27,668 bases of DNA from Akkermansia sp. (GTDB lineage: Bacteria; Verrucomicrobiota; Verrucomicrobiia; Verrucomicrobiales; Akkermansiaceae), in contig JAFZGH010000287.1 of NCBI GenBank assembly GCA_017555465.1, positions 1 to 27,668 on the forward strand. Direction: 5' to 3'. Below, piece after piece: positions 8,254 to 15,207 of the stretch. A model generated the notes under the pieces. That model had not been told where the DNA came from. It saw only the letters and a program-made list of their open reading frames with translations, and did not search any database. The stretch's first letter is position 1. Every line of letters begins with the position of its first letter. Made by a program: the position numbers and the translations under genes.

Positions 8254-8290
8254 GAAAAAGGGGATGTAGCGTGATGATGCTACATCCCCT
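8254..8290 (-). terminator. Terminator after the NAD synthetase-like gene
   Basis: A perfect 12-bp stem (8259-8270 with 8279-8290, AGGGGATGTAGC) and 8-base loop are followed on the minus strand by a short T run (8258-8254). It lies 28 bases past the stop of the gene at 8319-9806. The start codon of the AP2-like gene follows directly. Confidence 0.75.
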
Positions 8291-8318
8291 CTCGTAAGTT
8301 CAATAACTTGTATATAAC

Positions 8319-9806
8319 TTAATCGTTCAATCTGTGTGTGACAGGGAAGGAAAGCTGTTCAATGGGATTATCCACATGCAGAATGATGGGGAGCTGCGTG
8401 CGCTTCAGTGCGGCAGCCAGCAATTTGCGCTGGATGAGGCGCACATCATTTTCCTTGAACAGGTAGTTGTTTTCCGCATTGAGAAGTGCTGATGGCGGAG
8501 TATTGCGATCCGCCAGTTCATGGATGATGCGGTTGGTGGTGCCGTGGGGAGGCTCCGCAAGAGCCCCGAATACATGGCTGTATTTCTCCTTGAGGTATAC
8601 GCTCAGCAGGTAGATATCCACATCATACAGATTGCCGAGAGGTGCAAGGTGTCCGCCGGATTCTCCGTACATGCAGAAGTCTCCTAACATAATCTGGCGA
8701 CGGCTCAGCGGTGAACAGAGCATCATGCCGCGGGATTCTGCGTGGGTCATGGAGATGGCTGTCTGCAGTCGCTTTTGCAGAGCGGAGCTCTCTTCTCCTC
8801 CAAGCGCGGCTGTGGCTGCTTTCTGTACATCATCCAACACTGCGGTGAAACAGCTGATACCCAGCGTCTCAGCCAGTTTGTTATCTGCATCAAAAGAAAT
8901 ACCACTTACATTCGAGATTCCCAGTGCTTCAATGCAGAGAACAGCCAGCAGGGCAGCGTTTTCATGAGCCATCGGGATGCACACCCCGGTAAAACCATTG
9001 TTTCGTACATTGTCGCGGATACCGCGTTCCAGTGCACTGCATATCAATTCTTCTTCCTGCGGCAGTTTGCGTGCCACCGCAGGACGGGTGAGATCTGCCA
9101 CTTTGGCAGCGGATTCAAAGAAAGGAAGACGCTGCAGTGTTTCTCCGGTGCTGGAATATATTCCGGAGCCACCACCGTAAATGTTGCCACCGACGGAGCC
9201 TACGGCCCTGCAGCACACAACGGTGCTGCCGCTCATGGTGGCTTCCCAGCTTCTTACCTCTTCATCTGCCTTCGCAGAACCTGCGTACCATGGGGTGCAG
9301 GGCATGCGCACAATGATATCGTAATCATCTGCAGGCAGAAGTTCTTCATCGTTGGTGTCGACATAGAGCTTGCAGCCGCTGATGCTTACTCCGCCACAGT
9401 TTTCGAGTTCGGTGACACTGTCTTTTTCCAGCAGGTAGGGAACCAGTTGAATGCTTCGGTCTCTCTGCATCCAGGGGTCTGTGTCCTCATCTCCATCGCC
9501 CACCATACCGATGTACAGTTCATCATCACCTATGGTCAGCGTATAAGCCGCCAGCAGAAGCGGCGCGCTGCCCAGCTCCCGGGATAAGGATTCCAGGGCT
9601 GCCTTGGTCTGGTTGATATAGGAACGGCGCGTTACCAGATTGTGTGGTTCTACGCCACAAAGCGCGGCTGCCGGGGCAATTACGATGTCTGCTCCGTGGT
9701 CCAGACATTCGCGATAACCTTGTACAATGGCACGCAGATTGACAGAAAAATCGCCGGGAAGGGGGGCGTTCTGGATAATTCCGATTTTAGTAATGCTAGT
9801 ACTCAT
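8319..9806 (-). CDS. NAD+ synthetase (NadE)-like protein, both active sites degenerate
   Basis: The 495 residues follow the two-domain order of glutamine-dependent NAD+ synthetase: nitrilase-like amidase first, then the NadE ATP-pyrophosphatase domain. Family landmarks remain: IVIAPAAALCGVEP, VGGNIYGGGSGIYSSTGE, and FCMYGESGGHLAPLGNLYDV (compare YGDMAGGFAPI-DV). The working residues are gone. The amidase glutamate is Ala46 in the place of FPE; the catalytic Cys (usually LICED) is replaced at about Val149 (LYVDT); no matching lysine is visible. The PP-loop SGGIDS reads MAHENA at 279-284, and the ATP-binding TTGNKSE reads CSPLSRRQ. I conclude it is a pseudoenzyme or repurposed paralogue. A true NadE should exist elsewhere. 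It lies between argH and a strong terminator. The family call is firm; loss of activity is inferred from alignment by eye. Confidence 0.8.
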   Translation of the reverse strand: MSTSITKIGIIQNAPLPGDFSVNLRAIVQGYRECLDHGADIVIAPAAALCGVEPHNLVTRRSYINQTKAALESLSRELGSAPLLLAAYTLTIGDDELYIGMVGDGDEDTDPWMQRDRSIQLVPYLLEKDSVTELENCGGVSISGCKLYVDTNDEELLPADDYDIIVRMPCTPWYAGSAKADEEVRSWEATMSGSTVVCCRAVGSVGGNIYGGGSGIYSSTGETLQRLPFFESAAKVADLTRPAVARKLPQEEELICSALERGIRDNVRNNGFTGVCIPMAHENAALLAVLCIEALGISNVSGISFDADNKLAETLGISCFTAVLDDVQKAATAALGGEESSALQKRLQTAISMTHAESRGMMLCSPLSRRQIMLGDFCMYGESGGHLAPLGNLYDVDIYLLSVYLKEKYSHVFGALAEPPHGTTNRIIHELADRNTPPSALLNAENNYLFKENDVRLIQRKLLAAALKRTQLPIILHVDNPIEQLSFPVTHRLND

Positions 9807-9900
9807 TAGAAAAAGTCTGGTAGGGAGTTGTGTGTCTATACTGCATGTTTTATGTCAGAAATGCAAGCCTAAAAACTGTATTGCCTGAATAAATTTGCAA

Positions 9901-9931
9901 GAAGCAGCGCACTGAATAAGTCCGCTGCTTC
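9901..9931 (-). terminator. Possible argH terminator
   Basis: A 9-bp stem GAAGCAGCG/CGCTGCTTC (9901-9909 with 9923-9931) with a 13-base loop sits 14 bases past the argH stop. On the minus strand it is followed by TTGCAAATTTATTC, a weak T tail. Confidence 0.5.
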
Positions 9932-9944
9932 AAGAAGGCCGAGG

Positions 9945-11309
9945 TCAGGAGAGTTCTTTCTGCCAGTATGCAAGGCGTCGGGCCGTGTTGTCTGGATTGG
10001 GTGCTCCCGGGTTGGTACGCAGCTCAAAGGCCCTGTTGAGATTAAACACTTCGTGAACATCTTCTCCGTATTCAGGAGAAATTTCCTTGAATTCTGCCAG
10101 AGTCAGTTCGTTTAGCGGTGTTCCTGTCCCAACCGATACGGCAACAGCCTTGCCGACAAGTTCATGCGCTTTGCGGAATGGCACACCGCGGCGCACCAGG
10201 TAATCGGCCAGGTCTGTGGCAAGGAGAAGGGGGTCGCTTACTGCTGCGGCACAACGGTCGGGGTTGATGCGCATGGCTGCCACCATTTCGGCATTGACGC
10301 GAAGCGCCAGACTGATTGTCTCAAATGAATCGAATAAGGGTTCCTTATCTTCCTGCAGGTCGCGGTTGTAGGTGAGCGGCAGGCCTTTTACAGCCACCAT
10401 GACACTTACGAGATTGCCATACAGTCGCCCGCTTTTACCGCGAGTCAGCTCGCACACATCCGGATTCTTCTTCTGCGGCATGAGGCTGGAGCCGGTGGTG
10501 TGCGCATCACTCAGGGTGCAGTAACCGAACTCGGCACTGCTCCACAGCACCAGGTCCTCACTCAGGCGCGAAAGGTGGGTGCCGATGAGTGAGAGATCGA
10601 AAAGCGTTTCCATGATGTAGTCTCGGTCGGCGATGGCATCCATGGAATTTTCTGTTACGCTGTCAAAGCCCAGCTCGGCGGCAATCGCGTGGCGGTCAAG
10701 GTTGATGGTGCTGCCGGCAATGGCGCCGCTGCCAAGCGGACTGATGTTCACACGCTTGCGACAATCTGCCAGTCGCCCTGCATCACGCGCCAGCATTTCC
10801 ACATATGCCAGCAGGTGGTGCCCGATGGTTACCGGCTGGGCGCGCTGCAGGTGGGTGTAACCGGGAATACGAACTTCTGCGTACTGGGTGGCTTTCTGTA
10901 CCAGAGCTCGCTGCATATCCTTGAGTAGTTCCAGCGTGGTGTCAATCTGTGCGCGGCAATACAGGCGGGTATCGGTGGCAACCTGGTCATTGCGTGAGCG
11001 GGCTGTGTGCAGTTTGGCTCCAGGGGCTCCGATGCGGCGCGTCAGCTCACTTTCGATGTTCATGTGCACATCTTCCAGTTTCATGCTCCAGTTGAAATTA
11101 CCCGCTTTGATATCAGCCAGAATTCCCTGTAACCCGTTGGCAATCGCATTGAACTCCTCTTCCGTGAGCATGCCGGCGTTCAGCTGCGCGCGGGCATGCG
11201 CAGTCGAGCCTGCTATATCGTGCTCATAGAGTTTCCAATCGTAAGATACGGATTCGCCATATTCCAATACTAAATCTGCTGTCGGCTGAGAAAATCGTCC
11301 TGTCCACAT
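9945..11309 (-). CDS. argH: Argininosuccinate lyase (ArgH)
   Basis: Cleaves argininosuccinate to arginine and fumarate, the last step of arginine synthesis. The start MWTGRF and ARSRNDQVATDTRL (around residues 105-120) are typical, and the family signature GSSLMPQKKNPD near residue 275 contains the mobile-loop catalytic serine. HTHL-like GYTHLQRAQPVT carries the other active-site histidine. The length of 454 is standard. It is alone: the BASS gene upstream ends 170 bases away, past a hairpin at 11411-11440, and there is no argG neighbour. A weak promoter (TTGCGC at 11347-11342, 17 bases, TAAGCT at 11324-11319) would leave only a few bases of leader before the ATG. Confidence 0.97.
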   Translation of the reverse strand: MWTGRFSQPTADLVLEYGESVSYDWKLYEHDIAGSTAHARAQLNAGMLTEEEFNAIANGLQGILADIKAGNFNWSMKLEDVHMNIESELTRRIGAPGAKLHTARSRNDQVATDTRLYCRAQIDTTLELLKDMQRALVQKATQYAEVRIPGYTHLQRAQPVTIGHHLLAYVEMLARDAGRLADCRKRVNISPLGSGAIAGSTINLDRHAIAAELGFDSVTENSMDAIADRDYIMETLFDLSLIGTHLSRLSEDLVLWSSAEFGYCTLSDAHTTGSSLMPQKKNPDVCELTRGKSGRLYGNLVSVMVAVKGLPLTYNRDLQEDKEPLFDSFETISLALRVNAEMVAAMRINPDRCAAAVSDPLLLATDLADYLVRRGVPFRKAHELVGKAVAVSVGTGTPLNELTLAEFKEISPEYGEDVHEVFNLNRAFELRTNPGAPNPDNTARRLAYWQKELS

Positions 11310-11318
11310 AGTGCGAAA

Positions 11319-11347
11319 AGCTTATCATCAATCCCGCGTATGCGCAA
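11319..11347 (-). promoter_or_regulatory. Possible argH promoter
   Basis: TTGCGC (11347-11342), 17 bases and TAAGCT (11324-11319) on the minus strand, ending nine bases from the argH ATG. The match is weak on its own; it is listed because its distance from the start codon matches stronger promoters in the window. Confidence 0.35.
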
Positions 11348-11410
11348 GCCGTAATGCTGCCATGTCCGTATGTATGGGGCCTGATTCTGCTCAGTGATGT
11401 GTAAAGAAAT

Positions 11411-11440
11411 CGAGAAAATTCGTTTATTCGCACTTTCTCG
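11411..11440 (-). terminator. Possible terminator after the BASS transporter
   Basis: A 7-bp stem CGAGAAA/TTTCTCG (11411-11417 with 11434-11440) and 16-base loop, about 40 bases past the transporter stop, followed on the minus strand by ATTTCTTTAC. Short stem and long loop, so moderate at best. Confidence 0.45.
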
Positions 11441-11479
11441 TAATTCTGACATCGTTTAGTATGTGATGCTGCTGGATTA

Positions 11480-12436
11480 TTATCTGGGGCGCCTGCGGTC
11501 GATGGTGTTGAATACGCCGGCCAGCAGGGTGCCGGAGATGCTGTGCCACACGCAGCAGATGGCGGATGCAACGGCGGCTTCCGGCATGGCTGGGAAATGG
11601 CGACCTGCGAGCACGGTAGCAAGCCCGGCATTCTGCATGCCGACCTCGATGCTCAGGGTGCGGCGCTTGGGGCGCGACATGCGGGTGAAACGCCCCACGA
11701 TATAGCCGAGCCCATATCCCAGGAAATTGTGCAGAAAGATGGTGAGGAAGATGAGCGCTCCGCTGGTGAAGAAGCTGGCGCCTTTGGCGGCTGTGACGCC
11801 ACCTACAATGCAGGCAAGTCCTATCACGGAGAGCCCCGGCATAACTTTGCAGAATTCGGCATAGGCGGGGCGATTTCCCCATTTGCCATTGCAGAAAGCG
11901 CCGATGGCCACTGGCAGGAGGGTGACCAGAAGAATACTGCGGAACATGCCGGCGGCATCTACCTCGATGCTTTCACCTGCCAGCCAGAGCATGAGCAGGG
12001 GGGTGACAAATGGCGCCAGCAGGGTGGAAACAGTGGTCATGCCGACGGAGTAGGGGACATCTCCCTTGCAAAGGAAGCTCATAATGTTGCTGGAGACGCC
12101 ACCTGGACAACAGCCTACCAGGATGAGCCCTGCAGCAATACCGCGTGGTATGTCAAAACAGGCAACCAGAGCCCAGGCAGTGAGCGGCATGATGCTGAAT
12201 TGAGCCAGGGTGCCGATGCCGATATCCAGCGGACGGGCTGCGAGAATGCGGAAATCAGCCGGACGCAGGGTCATGCCCATGGTCAGCATGATGAAGCCCA
12301 GTACGAGAGCCTGCACATCTCCCTGCACCCAGGTGAAGCAGCCGGGAAGAATGAATGCCAGCGCTGCTGCGGCCATGACAAAGGGTGAAGTATAACGCGA
12401 TAACCAGGAGCTGATGCTTTGCAGTAGAGTCAACAT
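11480..12436 (-). CDS. BASS-family sodium/organic anion symporter
   Basis: An inner-membrane transporter of the bile acid:sodium symporter family, 318 residues with about nine to ten hydrophobic segments. Family marks are GFIMLTMGMTLRPADF (about residues 47-62), the crossover motif GCCPGGVSSNIMSFL near 108-122, and EVGMQNAGLA in the C-terminal third. Bacterial members such as PanS and the ASBT homologues carry pantoate, ketopantoate, pyruvate or bile acids, so the substrate cannot be named here. I start at the ATG at 12436 (MLTLLQSISSW), not the longer reading from 12577: a promoter (TTGCAA, 16 bases, TACAAT) lies within the extra stretch, and the extra residues look non-coding. It is divergent from the aminotransferase gene. 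Confidence 0.88.
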   Translation of the reverse strand: MLTLLQSISSWLSRYTSPFVMAAAALAFILPGCFTWVQGDVQALVLGFIMLTMGMTLRPADFRILAARPLDIGIGTLAQFSIMPLTAWALVACFDIPRGIAAGLILVGCCPGGVSSNIMSFLCKGDVPYSVGMTTVSTLLAPFVTPLLMLWLAGESIEVDAAGMFRSILLVTLLPVAIGAFCNGKWGNRPAYAEFCKVMPGLSVIGLACIVGGVTAAKGASFFTSGALIFLTIFLHNFLGYGLGYIVGRFTRMSRPKRRTLSIEVGMQNAGLATVLAGRHFPAMPEAAVASAICCVWHSISGTLLAGVFNTIDRRRPR

Positions 12437-12447
12437 GACAGCCCCGG

Positions 12448-12475
12448 ATTGTACGCTGCTTCCGGCAAATTGCAA
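12448..12475 (-). promoter_or_regulatory. BASS transporter promoter, near-leaderless
   Basis: On the minus strand TTGCAA (12475-12470), a 16-base spacer and TACAAT (12453-12448) lie 11 bases ahead of the ATG at 12436, giving a leader of about 5 bases. Confidence 0.55.
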
Positions 12476-12516
12476 GTGGTAATAACACGAAAGCGTGTCA
12501 ACTTCATAGAATTTCC

Positions 12517-12545
12517 TTGCCAAAGTCGGGGGCGGTGCGTAGAAT
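12517..12545 (+). promoter_or_regulatory. Aminotransferase promoter
   Basis: TTGCCA (12517-12522), a 17-base spacer and TAGAAT (12540-12545) precede the gene at 12613. Unlike most promoters here, it leaves a leader of about 60 bases. Confidence 0.65.
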
Positions 12546-12555
12546 AACCCGCGGT

Positions 12556-12577
12556 ATGCGTTGCGTATCGTACGCAT
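12556..12577 (+). promoter_or_regulatory. Palindrome in the aminotransferase 5' leader
   Basis: TGCGTA-TCG-TACGCA (12562-12576) is a perfect 6-bp inverted repeat with a 3-base centre. A second pairing, ATGCGT (12556-12561) with ACGCAT (12572-12577), overlaps it. It begins about four bases past the predicted transcription start, so it could be an operator or a 5'-end stabilising hairpin. No known regulator is identified. Confidence 0.45.
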
Positions 12578-12612
12578 GCACCGTGTCCAAAATTTAACCG
12601 ATTTTCACAACA

Positions 12613-13779
12613 ATGGATTTCATTTCAGATTGCGCTGATTCCCTGACTCCTTCTCTTACCCTGGCTGTGACCAATAAGGCCAAGGAGATGAAGGCCCGTG
12701 GCGAGCAGGTCTATGGCCTGGCCGGTGGCGAACCCGATAAGGATACCCCTGAGAACATCAAGAAGGCTGCTATTGAAGCCCTTAACAACGGTGCTACCAA
12801 GTATACGCCCTCTGTGGGGCTGCCGCAGCTTCGCCAGGCTATTTCTGATAAGCTTAAGCGCGACAACGGTCTTAACTACACCCCCGATCAGATTTGTGTG
12901 TGCAGTGGTGCCAAGCCGGCTGTCTACACAGCTCTGCGTGCCACGATTTCCGCTGGTGACGAGGTGATTATTCCCTCTCCTTACTGGGTGAGCTACCCCT
13001 CCATGGTGGAACTGTGCGGCGGTACTCCTGTATTTGTGGAAACAAAGGCTGAGAATGGCTGGAAGATTACGCCCGAGGAGTTTGAGAACGCCATGACTCC
13101 CCGCACGAAGATGATTATCCTGACCACTCCGCACAACCCGACTGGCACGGTGTACACGGAGGAGGAACTGCGTGCTCTTGGTCAGATTGCTGTAGATGAG
13201 GATATTCTTATCATCGCTGATGAGATTTATGAGCACCTGATCTACGGGGATACCAAGCATGTTTCCATGGCTTCCCTGAGCGAGGATATCTACAACCTGA
13301 CCATCACCATCAATGGCTTCTCCAAGGGGTATGCCATGACGGGCTGGCGTCTCGGCTACTCTGCTGCACCTGCTCACATTGCCAAGTATATCAAGCTTAT
13401 TCAGGACCACACGGCATCCAACGCTACCACGTTCTGCCAGTATGGCGCGATTGAGGCTCTGACTGGTGACCAGAGTTTCATCTCTGACCTGCGTGAGGAA
13501 TACGACTTCCGCCGCCAGTACGTGTACAGCCGCCTGAGCACCATGCCCAAAATCAAGGTAGTTGAACCCAAGGGTGCTTTCTACTTCTTTATCGATACCA
13601 CGGAGCTTGGCATGGGTTCCCTGGAGCTGTGCGAGAAGCTGCTCGACCGCTACAAGGTTGCAGCCGTTCCCGGTATCGCTTTCGGTAACGATAACGCCAT
13701 CCGTATTTCGTACTGCACTTCTCTGGATGTTCTCAAGGAAGGCCTTGACCGCATTGAGGACTTCTGCAAGAAGCATTAA
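12613..13779 (+). CDS. Class I aminotransferase, aspartate aminotransferase type (AspC/AspB-like)
   Basis: A PLP aminotransferase of the fold-type I, subgroup I-gamma/Ib kind found in Bacillus and Thermus, probably using aspartate and 2-oxoglutarate. The 388 residues show GLAGGEPDKDTPENI near 35-49, TKYTPSVGLPQLRQAI, PYWVSYPSM, the substrate-contact TTPHNPTGTVYT, DEIYEHLIYG, and the PLP lysine K238 in GFSKGYAMTGWRLGY. The C-terminal arginine that binds the alpha-carboxylate is in AIRISYCTS. Third-position choice is unusually clean (nearly all AAG, AAC, GGC or GGT), which suggests strong expression. It has its own promoter and a 60-base leader with a palindrome. A strong terminator follows at 13809-13840. 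Substrate (aspartate, or aromatic/prephenate) is not certain. Confidence 0.9.
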   Translation: MDFISDCADSLTPSLTLAVTNKAKEMKARGEQVYGLAGGEPDKDTPENIKKAAIEALNNGATKYTPSVGLPQLRQAISDKLKRDNGLNYTPDQICVCSGAKPAVYTALRATISAGDEVIIPSPYWVSYPSMVELCGGTPVFVETKAENGWKITPEEFENAMTPRTKMIILTTPHNPTGTVYTEEELRALGQIAVDEDILIIADEIYEHLIYGDTKHVSMASLSEDIYNLTITINGFSKGYAMTGWRLGYSAAPAHIAKYIKLIQDHTASNATTFCQYGAIEALTGDQSFISDLREEYDFRRQYVYSRLSTMPKIKVVEPKGAFYFFIDTTELGMGSLELCEKLLDRYKVAAVPGIAFGNDNAIRISYCTSLDVLKEGLDRIEDFCKKH

Positions 13780-13808
13780 GCTCTGGCTTGATACAGTAAA
13801 ATATTTTC

Positions 13809-13840
13809 CGGCGCAGGTGAAACCACCTGCGCCGCTTTTT
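13809..13840. terminator. Strong terminator between aminotransferase and nadD
   Basis: An 11-bp GC-rich stem CGGCGCAGGTG/CACCTGCGCCG (13809-13819 with 13824-13834), a 4-base loop and CTTTTT make a classic rho-independent terminator for the plus strand. AAAATATTTT on the left gives T residues for minus-strand nadD transcripts as well. Confidence 0.9.
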
Positions 13841-13851
13841 GTACGACCGGT

Positions 13852-14412
13852 TCAGCGGGAAAGAATGAAGGATTCGACCTCTGGAGAAAGCCAGCCTCCG
13901 GGCATTGGGATATGGTTCTGCAGTGCATGCCGGATGGTAGAAGATGAGGCCGGATGCATGCCCGAACAGATGAAGGTGCTGCGTACTCCCGGGCGGGATT
14001 GTGGCTCCTGCCCGCGGTGGTAGACGATGAAGTGCAACAGCTCGCAGAGGTAATCATAGCGAGCCCAGCGGTGCAACTGTTCCCATTGGTCTGTGCCCAT
14101 GAGCCAGAAAAGCTCATGGGCGGGGTGCTGCAGATGCCAGAGTTCGGCTATTCTCCAGCTCCAGCTGGGAGGAGGTAGTTGTAAATCCAGTTCGCTTACG
14201 GTAGCCCACGGGAGAGGAGCTGTAGCCAGCCGGAGCATATGCAGACGCTCGGAATCTGAGAAATATGAAGAGCTACCCTGCTTGAAGGGGGAACATGCTG
14301 CCGGAAGAAATACCACAGTATCCAGTCCGCATTGCTGCCGGGCAGCTTCGGCTATGGTCAGATGCCCGGTATGCACAGGGTCAAACGACCCGCCGAACAG
14401 ACAGGTTTTCAT
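13852..14412 (-). CDS. nadD: Nicotinate-nucleotide adenylyltransferase (NadD)
   Basis: Joins nicotinate mononucleotide and ATP to give deamido-NAD, the step before NAD+ synthetase. At 186 residues it has the nucleotidyltransferase signature LFGGSFDPVHTGHL at residues 5-18, including the HxGH motif, PAACSPFKQG for substrate binding, LMGTDQWEQLHRW, and the C-terminal SSSTIRHAL motif. The ATG sits directly against the stop of the M23 peptidase gene (TAA at 14415-14413, ATG at 14412), so the two are translationally linked. There is no Shine-Dalgarno sequence. No rsfS or proBA neighbour is present, unlike in many bacteria. Confidence 0.95.
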   Translation of the reverse strand: MKTCLFGGSFDPVHTGHLTIAEAARQQCGLDTVVFLPAACSPFKQGSSSYFSDSERLHMLRLATAPLPWATVSELDLQLPPPSWSWRIAELWHLQHPAHELFWLMGTDQWEQLHRWARYDYLCELLHFIVYHRGQEPQSRPGVRSTFICSGMHPASSSTIRHALQNHIPMPGGWLSPEVESFILSR

Positions 14413-15096
14413 TTACAAACCGGTGGTGTTTTTGTAGGGCAGGAACCCGCCGATGGGCACTTTCACGAACTTGCGCTCTACGGGAAGACGGCGGTAATGC
14501 TTGATAAATTCGCTCAGGTTGCCGTAGTTAATGGAATTTTTGGTCACGCCCTGGTGGCCGCAGTTCACATCAATATTGAAGTGTAATTCAGCATGAAGAT
14601 GGGCTGTGAACATGCCGTTATTGGTGCCGATTGTGCCGACTTTTGCACCGCGCCCCACCAACTGTCCCAGGCGTACATTAATGCTGTCGAGGTGTGAATA
14701 CAGGGTCTGGCAACAAAGGACTTTGCCTGTTTTGGGTTCACGGAAGGCATGTCGTACGATGACGACCTTCCCCCAGCGGCCGCGGGCATCTGCCGCGTAG
14801 GTGACAAGCCCCATGCCAATCGAATATACCGGATCCCCTAAATCAGAATTGCCACCTCCATTGCCATTCCAATCTTCACCCAGGTGCCTGGGTGTAGCGA
14901 GGCGAAGACCGCGGGATTTGTAATAGCCTTTGCCATCGGGCTTACCTACAGGAAAATCAAAACCATCTGCCAGCGGTACGTAGGCCCATTGCCCATCGGG
15001 CGACTTTTTTGCCATGACCGCGGCATCAGCCTGCATACCGGCTACTGCCAGCCCCAGGGCTGACACGAAGAACAGAAGTCGGAGTACACGCAACAT
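14413..15096 (-). CDS. Exported M23-family (LytM) metallopeptidase
   Basis: A zinc endopeptidase that should act on peptidoglycan cross-bridges in the periplasm. The 227 residues begin with a signal peptide (LRVLRLLFFVSALGLAVAGMQADA), and a cut after ADA or nearby is likely. The zinc motifs are present: RHLGEDWNG (H-x3-D) near residue 71, and AHLHAELHF (H-x-H) near 168. YSHLDSINVRLGQLVGRGAKVGTIGTNNG between them is the standard M23 strand-turn. Since all ligands are kept, it is likely an active enzyme and not a NlpD-like activator, though there is no LysM domain or coiled coil. nadD follows without a gap. Confidence 0.88.
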   Translation of the reverse strand: MLRVLRLLFFVSALGLAVAGMQADAAVMAKKSPDGQWAYVPLADGFDFPVGKPDGKGYYKSRGLRLATPRHLGEDWNGNGGGNSDLGDPVYSIGMGLVTYAADARGRWGKVVIVRHAFREPKTGKVLCCQTLYSHLDSINVRLGQLVGRGAKVGTIGTNNGMFTAHLHAELHFNIDVNCGHQGVTKNSINYGNLSEFIKHYRRLPVERKFVKVPIGGFLPYKNTTGL

Positions 15097-15102
15097 GCCA
15101 GC

Positions 15103-15132
15103 ATGCTATCATAAGCATACCGGCTCTGGCAA
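15103..15132 (-). promoter_or_regulatory. Possible leaderless promoter of the M23 peptidase gene
   Basis: TTGCCA (15132-15127), an 18-base spacer and TAGCAT (15108-15103) end six bases from the ATG at 15096, so the predicted +1 is the A of the start codon. TATGCT and TATGAT nearby are alternative -10 boxes with poorer spacing. Confidence 0.45.
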
Positions 15133-15207
15133 GCATCAAAAGCTGCATGTCGCGGATTATATCGACGGGGCCTTTTCCTTTCTCCGTCCACGATGCAGGC
15201 CGGGCGT

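Noticed and set aside
11310..11479. Possible small gene or RNA in the argH-BASS gap
   Set aside because: Short frames across it have no start context or conserved feature; the hairpin at 11411-11440 explains the only structure I see.
12437..12577. Longer start of the BASS transporter adding 47 residues
   Set aside because: The stretch contains its promoter and that of the divergent gene, and reads as non-coding.
12625..13776. Open frame of 383 codons on the minus strand opposite the aminotransferase
   Set aside because: The strong codon bias of the real gene leaves few stops on the other strand. No motif or start context supports it.
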